DNA from: Rhodoferax sp.
Lineage (GTDB): Bacteria; Pseudomonadota; Gammaproteobacteria; Burkholderiales; Burkholderiaceae_C
Assembly: GCA_019449595.1 (NCBI GenBank)
Contig: JAGRPL010000007.1
Location: 26,789 to 90,788 of the forward strand
Length of the DNA stretch: 64,000 nt
Direction: 5' to 3'
The position numbers and the translations under genes are program-made. The stretch's first letter is position 1, and the number at the start of each line of letters is the position of its first letter. Under the pieces are notes generated by a model, which was not told where the DNA came from, searched no databases, and saw only the letters and a program-made list of their open reading frames with translations. Positions 54,501-64,000 of this stretch are shown piece by piece.

Positions 54501-55817
54501 CAGGATGGGTTCAAACGCCTGGATACCCAAACGGTGCAGCGTAGGCGCACGGTTGAGCATCACCGGATGCTCTTTGATGACCTCTTCCAGAATGTCCCAG
54601 ACCACGGGCGTGCCGGATTCCACTTCTTTCTTGGCCGCCTTGATGGTGGTGGCAATGCCCATGGCTTCCAGGCGCGCGAAAATGAAGGGCTTGAACAGTT
54701 CCAGGGCCATCAATTTCGGCAAACCGCACTGGTGCAGCTTGAGCGTTGGGCCCACGGTAATCACGGAACGACCGGAGTAGTCCACGCGTTTGCCCAGCAA
54801 GTTCTGGCGGAAACGACCGGATTTACCCTTGATCATGTCAGCCAAGGACTTCAAGGCGCGCTTGTTGGCGCCGGTCATGGCCTTGCCGCGACGGCCATTG
54901 TCCAGCAGGCTGTCCACGGCTTCCTGCAGCATGCGCTTCTCATTGCGCGCAATGATTTCCGGCGCCTTCAACTCCAGCAAACGGCGCAGACGGCTGTTGC
55001 GGTTGATGACGCGGCGGTACAGGTCGTTCAGGTCGGAGGTCGCAAAGCGGCCGCCGTCCAGCGGCACCAGCGGACGCAGGTCCGGCGGCAGCACGGGCAG
55101 CACGTCCAGCACCATCCACTCGGGTTTGATGCCGGATTTCTTGAACGCTTCCAGAACCTTCAAACGCTTGGCGTTCTTCTTGATCTTGAGCTCGGAACCG
55201 GTCAGGTCGTTGCGCAACTTCTCGATGGAACCTTCGATATCAATGCTTTGCAGCAGATCCTTGATACCTTCCGCGCCCATCTTGGCCTGGAACTCGTCGC
55301 CGTATTCCTTGAACTTGGCGTCATAGTCGTCTTCGGACATGATGCTGAACTTCTTCAGCGGGGTCATGCCGGGGTCGGTTACCACGTACGCTTCAAAGTA
55401 CAGCACGCGCTCGATATCGCGCAGCGTCATGTCCAGCACCAGGCCCAAACGGCTGGGCAGGGACTTCAGGAACCAGATGTGGGCGCAGGGAGCTGCCAGG
55501 TCAATGTGACCCATGCGTTCGCGGCGCACCTTGGTCTGCGTGACTTCAACACCGCACTTTTCGCAGATCACGCCGCGGTGCTTCAAACGCTTGTACTTGC
55601 CGCACAGGCATTCGTAGTCCTTGATAGGTCCAAAAATCTTGGCGCAGAACAGACCATCGCGCTCGGGCTTGAACGTGCGGTAGTTGATGGTCTCAGGTTT
55701 GCGCACTTCGCCGAACGACCACGAACGGATCTTTTCGGGCGAAGCCATACCGATCTTGATGGCACCGAAGTGCTCGTCGGGCGTGAACTGCTTGAACAGG
55801 TCGAGTAATGATTTCAT
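51591..55817 (-). CDS. rpoC: RNA polymerase beta' subunit RpoC
   Basis: Largest polymerase subunit (1408 residues; E. coli 1407). The zinc ribbon is near residues 70-88 ([20 protein letters not shown]). The catalytic magnesium triad is Asp458, Asp460, Asp462 in [15 protein letters not shown]. The second zinc site has [16 protein letters not shown]. The C-terminus includes DNAGDSS-like and [20 protein letters not shown] segments. It follows rpoB by 26 bases and ends the operon. The long opposite-strand frames over it are codon-bias shadows. Confidence 0.99.
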   Translation of the reverse strand: MKSLLDLFKQFTPDEHFGAIKIGMASPEKIRSWSFGEVRKPETINYRTFKPERDGLFCAKIFGPIKDYECLCGKYKRLKHRGVICEKCGVEVTQTKVRRERMGHIDLAAPCAHIWFLKSLPSRLGLVLDMTLRDIERVLYFEAYVVTDPGMTPLKKFSIMSEDDYDAKFKEYGDEFQAKMGAEGIKDLLQSIDIEGSIEKLRNDLTGSELKIKKNAKRLKVLEAFKKSGIKPEWMVLDVLPVLPPDLRPLVPLDGGRFATSDLNDLYRRVINRNSRLRRLLELKAPEIIARNEKRMLQEAVDSLLDNGRRGKAMTGANKRALKSLADMIKGKSGRFRQNLLGKRVDYSGRSVITVGPTLKLHQCGLPKLMALELFKPFIFARLEAMGIATTIKAAKKEVESGTPVVWDILEEVIKEHPVMLNRAPTLHRLGIQAFEPILIEGKAIQLHPLVCAAFNADFDGDQMAVHVPLSVEAQMEARTLMLASNNILFPANGEPSIVPSQDVVLGLYYTTRERINGKGEGLIFADTGEVQRAFDAGEVELNAKINVRLTEYTKNKATGELTPSTKLWETTAGRALLSEILPKGLPFSNINKALKKKEISKLINVSFRKCGLKDTVVFADKLLQSGFRLATKAGISICIDDMLVPPEKSDIIGRAQKEVKEIEQQYVSGLVTAGERYNKVVDIWGKSGDEVSKVMMAQLSKQKVLDRHGKEVDQESFNSIYMMADSGARGSAAQIRQVAGMRGLMAKPDGSIIETPITANFREGLNVLEYFISTHGARKGLADTALKTANSGYLTRRLVDVTQDLVVTEQDCGTHEGSLMRAIVEGGEVIESLRDRILGRTAAEDVVHPENRAVLATSGTMLDEDLIDELEAAGVDEVKVRTALTCETRYGICAKCYGRDLGRGGLINGGEAVGVIAAQSIGEPGTQLTMRTFHIGGAASRAAIASSVEAKSNGTIGFNATMRYVTNSKKELVVIARSGEIIIQDEHGRERERHKVPYGAVLTVKADQAIKAGTILANWDPLTRPIITEFAGKAQFENVEEGLTVAKQVDEVTGLSTLVVIDPKRRGAAKIVRPQVKLIDASGQEVKIPGTDHSVTIGFPVGALVQVRDGQDVGPGEVLARIPIEGQKTRDITGGLPRVAELFEARTPKDKGTLAEITGTVSFGKETKGKIRLQITDPDGKVWEDLVPKEKNILVHEGQVVNKGESVVDGPADPQDILRLLGSEELARYIVDEVQDVYRLQGVKINDKHIEVIVRQMLRRVVVENAGDSSYINGEQVERSEMLNTNDALRAEGKIPATYSNLLLGITKASLSTDSFISAASFQETTRVLTEAAIMGKRDELRGLKENVIVGRLIPAGTGLAYHEARKVREQMDDAERRAIAEAEAAELAGDTETVGEVQVQEGTADE

Positions 55818-55843
55818 GGGTTAAATCCTTTTCTTGTTCGCAA

Positions 55844-58800
55844 TCAGCTACGCTCAAGTTCCATGTCGATACCCAAGGAACGAATTTCCTTGAGCAGCAC
55901 ATTGAACGATTCGGGCATGCCGGCTTCGATGGAATGCTCGCCCTTGACGATGCTTTCGTACACCTTGGTACGACCTTGCACGTCGTCGGACTTGACCGTG
56001 AGCATTTCCTGCAACGTGTAGGCTGCGCCATACGCTTCCAGCGCCCACACTTCCATTTCACCAAAGCGCTGTCCACCGAACTGGGCTTTACCACCCAAAG
56101 GTTGCTGGGTCACCAAGCTGTATGGGCCGGTGGAGCGGGCGTGCATCTTGTCGTCCACCAAGTGGTGCAACTTCAGGTAATGCATATATCCGACCGTGGT
56201 GGTGCGCTCGAAAGCGTCGCCGGTGCGGCCGTCATACAGTTGAGCCTGGGTACGGGCGGCGGTCAGGCCCTTGGCCTTTGCCACGTCATCCGGATAGGCC
56301 AGTTGCAGCATATCGCCGATTTCCTTTTCCGTCGCACCGTCAAACACGGGAGAGGCAAAGGGAACACCACTGGTGAGCTCTTGGGCCATTTCCTGCACCT
56401 CTGCGTCGGACAGTTGGGCCAAGTCTTCCTTGCGACCGGTACTGTTGTAGACCTGCTCGAGGAAGCCGCGGATTTCGGCCGCAGCAGCCTCTCGTTGCAG
56501 CATGTCGCCAATACGGTGTCCCAAGCCCTTGCCAGCCCATCCCAAGTGCACTTCCAGCACCTGGCCAATGTTCATACGCGAAGGCACGCCCAATGGGTTC
56601 AGCACGATGTCTACAGGGGTACCGTCAGCCATGTACGGCATGTCTTCCACGGGCGTGATCTTGGAAACCACACCCTTGTTGCCGTGGCGACCCGCCATCT
56701 TGTCACCGGGCTGCAGGCGGCGCTTGACCGCGATGTAGACCTTGACCATCTTCAGCACGCCAGCGGGCAACTCATCGCCTTGTGTAAGCTTCTTGCGCTT
56801 TTCTTCAAAGGCGAGGTCAAAGCTGTGGCGGGTTTGCTCCAGCGAGTTCTTGATGCTCTCCAGCTGGGTTGCTACTTCATCGTCCGCCGGACGGATGTCG
56901 AACCAGTGGAACTTCTCGACGGAGGCCAGATACGCCTTGTCGATCTTGGTGCCCTTGGCCAGCTTCTGCGGACCACCGTTGGCAACCTTGCCAGCCAGCA
57001 GCTTTTCAATGCGGTCGAACGCGTCGGCTTCCACGATACGGATCTGGTCATTCAGATCCAGGCGGAAACGCTTGAGTTCGTCGTCAATGATCTGCTGGGC
57101 ACGCTTGTCGCGGGTAATGCCTTCGCGGGTGAAGACCTGCACGTCGATCACAGTGCCTTGCGAGCCCTGGTCCACGCGCAGCGAGGTGTCTTTCACGTCC
57201 GAGGCCTTCTCACCGAAGATGGCACGCAGCAGCTTCTCTTCAGGCGTCAGCGTCGTTTCACCCTTGGGCGTTACTTTACCCACCAGCGTGTCGCCCGGTT
57301 GAACCTCGGCACCCACGTAGATGATGCCGGACTCGTCCAGACGGTTGAGTTGCTGTTCGCTCAGGTTGGGGATGTCGCGGGTAATTTCTTCTGCGCCCAA
57401 CTTGGTGTCACGCGCCATCACTACGAGCTCTTCGATATGAATGGAGGTGTAGCGGTCTTCTGCCACCACGCGCTCGCTGATCAGAATCGAATCTTCGAAG
57501 TTGTAGCCGTTCCAAGGCATGAAGGCCACCAGCATGTTCTGGCCAATGGCGATTTCGCCCAGATCGGTGGAAGCACCGTCAGCGATCACGTCGCCCTTGG
57601 CCAGCTTGTCGCCCTTCTTGACGATAGGACGCTGGTGAATGTTGGTGTTCTGGTTGGACCGCTGGTACTTGATCAGGTTGTAGATATCCACACCGACTTC
57701 GCCAGCTTGCGCTTCCGCGTCGTTCACGCGAATCACCACGCGGGTTGCGTCCACGTAGTCCACGATACCGCCACGGGTGGTGGTCACCACGGTGCCGGAG
57801 TCGACGGCAGCGACGCGCTCAATCCCGGTACCCACCATGGGCTTCTCGGGACGCAGCACGGGCACGGCCTGACGCGACATGTTGGCGCCCATCAGCGCCC
57901 GGTTCGCATCGTCGTGCTCCAGGAAAGGCACCAGCGAAGCCGCCACCGACACGATCTGTGCGGGCGAAACGTCCATGTACTGGACACGCTCCGCGCCCAC
58001 CAGAATGGACTCGCCCTTCTCACGCGCAGAAACCAGATCGCCCGTCAGCTTGCCGTCCTTGTCCAGGGCCGCATTGGCCTGGGCAATCACGTACTTGCCT
58101 TCTTCAATGGCCGACAGGTAGTCGATGTCGTTGGTCACCTTGCCATCGACCACGCGACGGTACGGCGTTTCGATGAACCCGTATTCGTTCAAGCGGGCGT
58201 AGAGCGCCAGCGAGTTGATCAGACCAATGTTTGGGCCTTCTGGCGTTTCGATAGGACACACCCGACCGTAGTGGGTCACGTGCACGTCACGCACTTCAAA
58301 GCCGGCACGCTCACGCGTCAAACCGCCCGGGCCCAGGGCCGACACGCGGCGCTTGTGGGTGATTTCGGCCAGGGGGTTCGTCTGGTCCATGAACTGGGAC
58401 AGCTGCGACGCGCCAAAGAATTCCTTCAACGCAGCCGAAATCGGCTTGCTGTTGATCAGGTCGTGCGGCATCAGCGGCTCTTGCTCGGCCTGACCCAGGC
58501 GCTCTTTCACAGCCTTCTCGATCCGTGCCAAGCCGGTGCGGTACTGGTTCTCGGCCAGTTCGCCCACGCAGCGCACACGACGGTTACCCAGGTGGTCGAT
58601 GTCGTCGACGTCGCCACGGCCATTGCGCAGGTCCACCAGGATCTTGACCACGGCCAGGATGTCCTCGTTGGTCAGCACCTTGGGGCCAGTGGACTCGGAA
58701 CGGCCCATCTTGGCGTTGAACTTCATGCGACCGACGCGCGACAGGTCGTAGGTGTCCGGGTTGTAGAACAGGCGCTGGAACAGGGCCTGCACGGCGTCTT

Positions 58801-59956
58801 CCGTAGGCGGCTCGCCAGGGCGCATCATGCGGTAGATGGCCACGCGGGCGGCGAACTCGTCCACCGTTTCGTCGGTGCGCAGGGTTTGCGAAATGTAGGC
58901 ACCCTGGTCCAGTTCGTTGGTGTAAATGCAAGGCAGGTCCTGCACGCCAGCCAGACGCAACTTCTTGAGCAGTGCTTCGGTGAGCTCCTCATTGGCCTTG
59001 GCCACGATTTCACCGGTGTCACCGTCAACAACGTTGCGTGCAACCACACGGCCGATCAGGAAGTCTTCCGGCACGCTGATATGGGTCGTGCCCGACTGCT
59101 CAAGCTCGCGGGTGTGGCGGGCCGTGACCCGCTTGTCCTTGGCGACCACGACTTTTCCGCTCTTGTCGGTAATGTCGAAGCGGGCCACTTCACCGCGCAG
59201 GCGTTCAGCCACAAACTCCATCTGGGCGCCGCTGTCCATCAGGCGGAAGTTGTCGTTCACGAAGAAGTTGGCCAGGATGGATTCGTTGGTCAGGCCAATG
59301 GCCTTGAGCAGGATCGTGACCGGCATCTTGCGGCGACGGTCCACGCGGAAGTACAGCAGGTCCTTGGGATCGAATTCGAAGTCGAGCCAGGAACCGCGAT
59401 ACGGAATGATGCGCGCTGAGAACAGCAGCTTGCCCGAGCTGTGGGTCTTGCCCTTGTCGTGCTCGAAGAACACGCCAGGCGAACGGTGCAACTGGGACAC
59501 GATCACGCGCTCAGTACCGTTGATGATGAAGGATCCCTTGCCCGTCATGAGCGGAACTTCACCCATGTAGACTTCCTGCTCCTTGACCTCTTTGACCACC
59601 TTGTTTTGCGTCGTCGAGGATTCGCGGTCGTAAATGATCAGTTGCACCTTGGCACGCACGGCGGAGGCGAAGGTCAAACCACGGGTCTGGCATTCACGCA
59701 CATCGAAAGCCGGCTTGGCCAGGCTGTACTCCAGGTACTTCATCTCGACGAAACCGTTGTGCGAGACGATCGGGAAAGCGGCTTCAAAAGCAGCCTGCAG
59801 ACCTTCTGCGGTCCGCTTTTTCGGAGCAACATCGGCCTGCAAGAATGCCGTGTAGGCATCTTTTTGCATTTGCAGCAGGTAGGGAATTTCGAGCACGCTA
59901 TCGCGACTACCGAAGTTTTTGCGAATACGCTTGCGTTCAGTGTATGTGTAAGCCAT
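55844..59956 (-). CDS. rpoB: RNA polymerase beta subunit RpoB
   Basis: Polymerase subunit (1370 residues; E. coli 1342) that binds rifampicin. The rifampicin-region motif [20 protein letters not shown] and downstream [20 protein letters not shown] are intact and show no change in the classic resistance positions I can see. The C-terminal [20 protein letters not shown] segment is conserved. The ATG at 59956 follows GGAG; an upstream ATG would add only MPGDL. A structured 265-base spacer separates it from rplL. Confidence 0.99.
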   Translation of the reverse strand: MAYTYTERKRIRKNFGSRDSVLEIPYLLQMQKDAYTAFLQADVAPKKRTAEGLQAAFEAAFPIVSHNGFVEMKYLEYSLAKPAFDVRECQTRGLTFASAVRAKVQLIIYDRESSTTQNKVVKEVKEQEVYMGEVPLMTGKGSFIINGTERVIVSQLHRSPGVFFEHDKGKTHSSGKLLFSARIIPYRGSWLDFEFDPKDLLYFRVDRRRKMPVTILLKAIGLTNESILANFFVNDNFRLMDSGAQMEFVAERLRGEVARFDITDKSGKVVVAKDKRVTARHTRELEQSGTTHISVPEDFLIGRVVARNVVDGDTGEIVAKANEELTEALLKKLRLAGVQDLPCIYTNELDQGAYISQTLRTDETVDEFAARVAIYRMMRPGEPPTEDAVQALFQRLFYNPDTYDLSRVGRMKFNAKMGRSESTGPKVLTNEDILAVVKILVDLRNGRGDVDDIDHLGNRRVRCVGELAENQYRTGLARIEKAVKERLGQAEQEPLMPHDLINSKPISAALKEFFGASQLSQFMDQTNPLAEITHKRRVSALGPGGLTRERAGFEVRDVHVTHYGRVCPIETPEGPNIGLINSLALYARLNEYGFIETPYRRVVDGKVTNDIDYLSAIEEGKYVIAQANAALDKDGKLTGDLVSAREKGESILVGAERVQYMDVSPAQIVSVAASLVPFLEHDDANRALMGANMSRQAVPVLRPEKPMVGTGIERVAAVDSGTVVTTTRGGIVDYVDATRVVIRVNDAEAQAGEVGVDIYNLIKYQRSNQNTNIHQRPIVKKGDKLAKGDVIADGASTDLGEIAIGQNMLVAFMPWNGYNFEDSILISERVVAEDRYTSIHIEELVVMARDTKLGAEEITRDIPNLSEQQLNRLDESGIIYVGAEVQPGDTLVGKVTPKGETTLTPEEKLLRAIFGEKASDVKDTSLRVDQGSQGTVIDVQVFTREGITRDKRAQQIIDDELKRFRLDLNDQIRIVEADAFDRIEKLLAGKVANGGPQKLAKGTKIDKAYLASVEKFHWFDIRPADDEVATQLESIKNSLEQTRHSFDLAFEEKRKKLTQGDELPAGVLKMVKVYIAVKRRLQPGDKMAGRHGNKGVVSKITPVEDMPYMADGTPVDIVLNPLGVPSRMNIGQVLEVHLGWAGKGLGHRIGDMLQREAAAAEIRGFLEQVYNSTGRKEDLAQLSDAEVQEMAQELTSGVPFASPVFDGATEKEIGDMLQLAYPDDVAKAKGLTAARTQAQLYDGRTGDAFERTTTVGYMHYLKLHHLVDDKMHARSTGPYSLVTQQPLGGKAQFGGQRFGEMEVWALEAYGAAYTLQEMLTVKSDDVQGRTKVYESIVKGEHSIEAGMPESFNVLLKEIRSLGIDMELERS

Positions 59957-60097
59957 TAGATCTCCGGGCAAAGACTGAGGAATCCTGGGGGTCCTAGGCG
60001 ACTGTCGTGTTGAACATCACTTTCAACACTCCTTGGCGATTGGCCACTACCAATCACTGGCGGACGGTCGTGCGTTGCACACAACCCGTACCAAGGC

Positions 60098-60123
60098 GTC
60101 TTCTGCAGTCGGGGTCAGAAGAC
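60098..60123. promoter_or_regulatory. Inverted repeat in the rplL-rpoB spacer (stem 1)
   Basis: GTCTTCTG (60098-60105) and CAGAAGAC (60116-60123) are exact 8-bp arms around ten bases. It forms a hairpin in the operon transcript just downstream (on the minus strand) of the larger palindrome. Confidence 0.5.
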
Positions 60124-60155
60124 ACTAAAAAACGGTGAGTCACCGCTTTTTAGTG
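60123..60155 (-). promoter_or_regulatory. Large palindrome in the rplL-rpoB spacer (stem 2)
   Basis: Minus strand CACTAAAAAGCGGTGA and TCACCGTTTTTTAGTG form a near-perfect palindrome (one mismatch in about sixteen pairs) with T residues in the right arm. In E. coli this spacer has an attenuator and an RNase III site that set the rpoBC:rplL ratio; a similar role here is inference. Confidence 0.6.
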
Positions 60156-60175
60156 CGCTCTTATAGAACAGCAAA

Positions 60176-60205
60176 GGCTGGGAGCCCTTTTGGAGCATCC
60201 CAGCC
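60176..60205 (-). terminator. Hairpin after rplL (partial attenuator)
   Basis: GGCTGGGA (60176-60183) and TCCCAGCC (60198-60205) are exact arms around 14 bases, starting 16 bases past the rplL stop. On the minus strand it is followed only by TTTGCTG, so readthrough into rpoB is expected. Confidence 0.55.
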
Positions 60206-60221
60206 CAGGAACAAAGATCGA

Positions 60222-60596
<375 letters not shown>

Positions 60597-60638
60597 TTTG
60601 ATTTCCTAACAATATTGGTTACTACAGGCCGCGGGCAA

Positions 60639-61166
60639 TTACGCCGCAACTGCCTCTGCGGGTGCAGCTTCTGCTGCGCCAGCGCCCCGTTGCTCCGCCA
60701 GTGCGGCCAGCACACGGGCCGTACGCGAAATGGGGGATTGCATCAAGCCCAGCAACTGCGCCAACAACACTTCCTTGGAAGGGATGCTTGCCAATTGCTT
60801 CACGCCGTTCACGTCCAGGGCTTTTCCGCCGTACGCACCAGCACGGATCACCAACTTGTCGTTGGTTTTCGCGAACTCGGCAACCACCTTGGCGGCGGCT
60901 ACTGCGTCTTCAGAAAAGCCATAGATCAGGGGACCGGTCATCTGGTCGGCCACGACTTCAAATGCGCTACCTGCAACAGCGCGGCGAGCCAGGGTGTTTT
61001 TCAACACACTCAGGCTCACGCCAGCGCTGCGCGCGGTGTTGCGCAGTTTGGTCATGTCAGCGACCGTGATGCCGCGGTATTCCGCGATCACGAGCGTTTG
61101 AGCTTTAGCGGCGAGGCCGGTCACATCACTGATGACCGCTTCTTTCTCACTGCGATTAAGACTCAA
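60639..61166 (-). CDS. rplJ: Ribosomal protein L10
   Basis: Stalk-base protein (175 residues) that anchors L7/L12 dimers to 23S rRNA. The N-terminus ([37 protein letters not shown]) and the helical C-terminal binding tail are present. L10 (with L12) usually represses its own operon by binding the leader upstream, which fits the 229-base gap before it. Confidence 0.98.
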   Translation of the reverse strand: MSLNRSEKEAVISDVTGLAAKAQTLVIAEYRGITVADMTKLRNTARSAGVSLSVLKNTLARRAVAGSAFEVVADQMTGPLIYGFSEDAVAAAKVVAEFAKTNDKLVIRAGAYGGKALDVNGVKQLASIPSKEVLLAQLLGLMQSPISRTARVLAALAEQRGAGAAEAAPAEAVAA

Positions 61167-61395
61167 GGTCTACTCCTTTAAATGCGCTTGGCAGCTTGCG
61201 CCACCTCACGCTCCACATTGCAGCGACCAACTGTTAACAGAAATTTTCATTCCATCTGCAGCGGGATCGCCATCTGCGTTGGACATTAAGCGCAATTGCT
61301 TGCGCACCAACGGTCTTGGATGACCTGCCAGCACCTTGCGGCACCAACAGCCCACCACATCGGGCGTCCTTTTCAGGACCCCCAGATTTCTGCGA
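61167..61395 (-). promoter_or_regulatory. rplJ leader (L10-binding region, likely)
   Basis: A 229-base gap between rplA and rplJ is where the autoregulatory L10 leader lies in proteobacteria. On the minus strand it contains GTCCTGAAAAGGAC (a four-pair-plus stem with a GAAA-type loop, near 61369-61382) and several GC-rich complementary blocks. I cannot fold the whole leader by eye. Confidence 0.5.
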
Positions 61396-62091
61396 TTACG
61401 CCGCGATGGATTGGAGGTCCACGCGAACCCCCACGCCCATGGTCGACGAAACAGCAACTTTCTTCAGATACACACCCTTGCTGGAAGCCGGCTTGGCCTT
61501 CTGCAAAGCATCCACCAGAGCAGCCAGATTGCCCTGCAACTGGGCAGAGTCAAACGAGCGGCGGCCGATGGTGGAGTGAACGATACCGGCCTTGTCAACA
61601 CGGAATTGCACCTGACCAGCCTTGGCGTTCTTGACGGCGGTGGCGACATCAGGCGTCACGGTGCCGACCTTGGGGTTAGGCATCAAACCGCGTGGGCCCA
61701 GAATCTGACCCAAAGTACCCACAACGCGCATGGCATCCGGAGCAGCAATGACCACGTCGAAAGGCATGTCGCCAGCCTTGACCATGGCAGCCAGATCGTC
61801 CATACCGACGATGTCAGCGCCGGCCGCCTTGGCTTCTTCAGCCTTGGCACCCTGGGCAAAGACTGCAACACGGGTGGTTTTGCCGGTGCCGTTGGGCAAC
61901 ACGACCGCGCCACGCACGACCTGGTCCGACTTCTTGGCATCCACACCCAGCTGAACAGCGACGTCGATCGACTCGTCAAACTTGGCGGTGGCGAAGCTCT
62001 TCACCAAGCCCAGTGCATCACCCAGGGGATACAGCTTGTTGGTGTCGACTTTGCCTTGTTGGGCTTTTTGCTTTTTGGTGAGCTTGGACAT
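61396..62091 (-). CDS. rplA: Ribosomal protein L1
   Basis: Large-subunit protein of the L1 stalk (231 residues). Family segments are [54 protein letters not shown] and [20 protein letters not shown]. Two bases separate it from rplK, so the pair is translation-coupled; L1 usually represses rplKA. Confidence 0.99.
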   Translation of the reverse strand: MSKLTKKQKAQQGKVDTNKLYPLGDALGLVKSFATAKFDESIDVAVQLGVDAKKSDQVVRGAVVLPNGTGKTTRVAVFAQGAKAEEAKAAGADIVGMDDLAAMVKAGDMPFDVVIAAPDAMRVVGTLGQILGPRGLMPNPKVGTVTPDVATAVKNAKAGQVQFRVDKAGIVHSTIGRRSFDSAQLQGNLAALVDALQKAKPASSKGVYLKKVAVSSTMGVGVRVDLQSIAA

Positions 62092-62093
62092 TT

Positions 62094-62525
62094 TTATACG
62101 CCCTCCACATTCACACCCATGGAACGGGCGGTACCGGCAATGGTACGAACGGCGCCTTCCAGATCGGCAGCATTCATATCCTTCATCTTGGTCTTGGCGA
62201 TTTCTTCCAGCTGAGCGCGGGTGATCTTGCCAACTTTGTCCTTCAGCGGATTGGCAGAGCCCTTGTCCAGCTTGATGGCCTTCTTGATCAGGACCGTCGC
62301 GGGCGGGGTCTTGATGATGAAGGTGAAGCTCTTGTCTGCATAAGCCGTGATCACCACAGGCAAGGGCAGGCCGGGCTCAACACCCTGGGTCTGCGCATTG
62401 AAAGCCTTGCAGAATTCCATGATGTTCAAGCCGCGCTGACCCAAAGCCGGGCCAATGGGGGGGGATGGGTTGGCCTTACCAGCTGGCACTTGCAGCTTGA
62501 CAAAACCGACGATTTTTTTCGCCAT
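62094..62525 (-). CDS. rplK: Ribosomal protein L11
   Basis: GTPase-centre protein (143 residues). The N-terminal [20 protein letters not shown] with its Pro-rich loop and the C-terminal RNA-binding part ([20 protein letters not shown]) are diagnostic. GGAG precedes the ATG. It follows nusG by 123 bases. Confidence 0.99.
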   Translation of the reverse strand: MAKKIVGFVKLQVPAGKANPSPPIGPALGQRGLNIMEFCKAFNAQTQGVEPGLPLPVVITAYADKSFTFIIKTPPATVLIKKAIKLDKGSANPLKDKVGKITRAQLEEIAKTKMKDMNAADLEGAVRTIAGTARSMGVNVEGV

Positions 62526-62648
62526 GATTGCTCCTTACGGGTAATAACGCTTGGGCTCCGAACATTTCAGAACCCTTGCTCCCCGGGGTTAACGACTCAC
62601 CAACAACATCCGCACCGAGTCGAAAAATGCGGACTGAAAATCTGAAAT

Positions 62649-63239
62649 TCAGGTTTTCTCGATTTGAGAAAACTCCAGCTCAACCGGTGTCGAGCGACCA
62701 AAAATGGTGACCGACACGCGCACCTTGCTCTTTTCGTAGTTCACGTCTTCCACGGAACCATTGAAGTCAGTGAAGGGGCCTTCCTTGACTCGCACAAACT
62801 CGCCCACCACGAATTCAACCTTGTGGCGGGGCTTGTCGGTGCCTTCTTGCATCTGGTTGACGATCTTCATCACCTCGGCTTCCGAAATGGGCGCCGGGCG
62901 ATTCTTCGCCCCACCGACAAAACCGGTCACCTTGTTGGTGTGCTTGACCAGATGCCAGGTGTCGTCATCCATCACCATTTCCACGAGCACATAACCCGGG
63001 AAGAACTTGCGCTCGGTGGTCTTCTTCTGGCCGTTCTTGACCTCAACAACCTCTTCCATGGGAACGAGGATGCGACCAAACTTGTTTTGCATGCCAGCGC
63101 GCGCGATGCGCTCCAGGATGTTGCGCTCCACGGCCTTTTCCATGCCGGAATAGGCATGCACCACGTACCAGCGCAAGTCCGGATTGGCCGAAGTAGCGGC
63201 CGGCAATTCTGCTGAGGGGGTTTCTACAACGTCCGTCAT
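62649..63239 (-). CDS. nusG: Transcription factor NusG
   Basis: Elongation and Rho cofactor (196 residues). The NGN domain ([40 protein letters not shown]) is followed by the KOW domain ([20 protein letters not shown]). The ATG at 63239 overlaps the secE stop (TAATG) and has GGAG upstream; an earlier GTG at 63251 is rejected. Confidence 0.99.
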   Translation of the reverse strand: MTDVVETPSAELPAATSANPDLRWYVVHAYSGMEKAVERNILERIARAGMQNKFGRILVPMEEVVEVKNGQKKTTERKFFPGYVLVEMVMDDDTWHLVKHTNKVTGFVGGAKNRPAPISEAEVMKIVNQMQEGTDKPRHKVEFVVGEFVRVKEGPFTDFNGSVEDVNYEKSKVRVSVTIFGRSTPVELEFSQIEKT

Positions 63240-63622
63240 TATTTTCTCCACCCCAGAATCAGGTCATAAAAAAGCCATTCCAGCGTCTTGTCCGTCAGCC
63301 ACAAGAACAGCGCCATGATCAACACGAAGCCGAAGACATAGGCTGTAATCTGGATCGCCTCCTTGCGCGCCGGCCAGACCACCTTGCGGACTTCCCGCCA
63401 GGCATCCCGTCCGAAAGCCACCAACTGGCGGCCCGACTCGGAAGAAAAGAAAGCACCCGCCGCAAAAACCAGGCCCAACACCAGGACCACCCATTGAACC
63501 AGAGGGCCCCGATTGCCCAACAGGTAAAAGGCGGCCAAAGCAGCCACCACCAAAGCAGCAGCAGCCACCAATTTGGCCTTATCCGCTCCGGTACTGACTG
63601 TTTGAACTTGTGATGTGGCCAT
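63239..63622 (-). CDS. secE: Protein translocase subunit SecE
   Basis: Subunit of the SecYEG channel (127 residues, the long three-helix form as in E. coli). Helices lie at about 17-36, 39-57 and 93-116, with the conserved cytoplasmic [20 protein letters not shown] amphipathic motif before the last helix. It overlaps nusG by one base. Confidence 0.98.
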   Translation of the reverse strand: MATSQVQTVSTGADKAKLVAAAALVVAALAAFYLLGNRGPLVQWVVLVLGLVFAAGAFFSSESGRQLVAFGRDAWREVRKVVWPARKEAIQITAYVFGFVLIMALFLWLTDKTLEWLFYDLILGWRK

Positions 63623-63678
63623 AATTTCCGTATTTCGCGTTCTGTCTTCGACTCAAATCCAGCAAGCTCAAGGCACCA

Positions 63679-63703
63679 AAGCCCGCTACACCGTAGCGGG
63701 CTT
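63679..63703 (-). terminator. Hairpin between tRNA-Trp and secE
   Basis: AAGCCCGCTAC (63679-63689) and GTAGCGGGCTT (63693-63703) are perfect 11-bp arms around a three-base loop. It lies 28 bases after tRNA-Trp on the minus strand with only TTTGG following, so it is either a weak terminator or a processing stem; partial readthrough would feed secE-nusG. Confidence 0.7.
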
Positions 63704-63731
63704 GCGTGCCACCAGTATTACGCTAACCGGG

Positions 63732-63807
63732 TGGCAGGGGCAGTAGGAATCGAACCTACAACCTTCGGTTTTGGAGACCGACGCTCTGCCAATTGAGCTA
63801 TACCCCT
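63732..63807 (-). tRNA. tRNA-Trp (anticodon CCA)
   Basis: The 76-base cloverleaf on the minus strand has acceptor AGGGGTA, D arm GCTCAATTGGCAGAGC, anticodon loop CTCCAAA and T arm with TTCGATT; the 3' CCA is encoded. It lies nine bases downstream of tuf, the usual place for tRNA-Trp before secE in betaproteobacteria. Confidence 0.97.
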
Positions 63808-63816
63808 AAACAATCC

Positions 63817-64000
63817 TTAGGCAATGATCTTGGCAACCACACCGGCGCCCACGGTACGACCACCTTCGCGGATTGCGAAGCGCAGACCTTCTTCCATGGC
63901 GATGGGGTTGATCAGCTTGACGGTGATCGACACGTTGTCGCCAGGCATGACCATTTCCTTGCCTTCGGGCAACTCGATCGCACCGGTCACGTCCGTGGTA
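63817..64000 (-). CDS. tuf: Elongation factor Tu, C-terminal end (5' end outside window)
   Basis: The minus strand gives the last 60 or so residues of EF-Tu: the end of domain 2/3 with [20 protein letters not shown], then [20 protein letters not shown] and [10 protein letters not shown] before TAA (63819-63817). Its position before tRNA-Trp and secE suggests the tufB copy. No frame break is visible. Confidence 0.97.
   Translation of the reverse strand, partial: TTDVTGAIELPEGKEMVMPGDNVSITVKLINPIAMEEGLRFAIREGGRTVGAGVVAKIIA

Noticed and set aside
51618..55808. 1396-codon open frame on the plus strand opposite rpoC
   Set aside because: It is the mirror of an unambiguous rpoC with intact catalytic motifs. 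GC-rich codon bias opens the opposite frame, and its translation is Gln/His/Leu-rich with no domain pattern.
55808..59419. 1203-codon open frame on the plus strand opposite rpoB
   Set aside because: Same cause as for rpoC; the real gene is rpoB and the frame has no recognisable features or ribosome-binding site.

Overview
The window looks like chromosomal DNA from a flagellated betaproteobacterium of the order Burkholderiales, most likely a Comamonadaceae member near Rhodoferax. This is inferred from the high-GC codon use, the order flhC-motAB-cheYZ-flhBAF-fliA next to flgNMA/flgBCDEFGHIJKL, the rsmB-ntrY-ntrX cluster, and a small dispersed repeat of a kind I recall from that family. I see no phage, insertion sequence, integron or CRISPR array. 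Most genes are housekeeping or motility genes.

Layout: (1) About 1-23,070 is a flagellar island. It opens with the last 34 codons of flhC, then motA, motB, cheY and cheZ. Next come the export-gate and assembly genes flhB-flhA-flhF, a FlhG-like gene without a P-loop, and fliA, with ATGA or similar overlaps. flgN, flgM and flgA run the other way, and flgM has a textbook sigma-28 promoter. flgB to flgL then encode the rod, hook, rings and junction, followed by an EAL-like/HDOD signalling protein. (2) About 23,090-31,570 is a metabolic stretch. A MocR-type regulator diverges from an EamA exporter, a class I/II aminotransferase and a PhzF-like isomerase. These are followed by a histidine phosphatase, an ammonium transporter with a sigma-54 promoter, a small unknown gene, a creatininase-family hydrolase and a DUF167 protein. 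(3) About 31,570-45,690 is envelope and DNA maintenance: a small outer-membrane barrel, a decayed OMP tail, dsbD, a CoA-binding protein, hemE, priA, catalase, rep helicase, outer-membrane phospholipase A and a ClC transporter. (4) About 45,770-51,570 runs on the minus strand: tRNA-Gly, tRNA-Phe, ntrX-ntrY, a DUF4390 protein, rsmB and a LemA-like protein. (5) About 51,590-64,000 is the classic minus-strand cluster tuf-tRNA-Trp-secE-nusG-rplKAJL-rpoBC.

The most interesting signals are not whole genes. A dispersed element of about 40-60 bp recurs at least six times. In two unrelated exported proteins (DsbD and phospholipase A) it supplies the signal-peptide coding sequence in the same reading frame. 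The hemE-priA spacer carries two perfect DnaA boxes inside a structured, AT-rich stretch. The amt promoter combines a near-consensus sigma-54 site with a perfect 9-bp palindrome across the predicted start of transcription. The FlhG position is held by a protein that has lost the ParA-type ATP-binding motif. The MocR/EamA/aminotransferase/PhzF block is the best candidate for an undescribed pathway. No database search could be run, so family names rest on recognised motifs and gene order.
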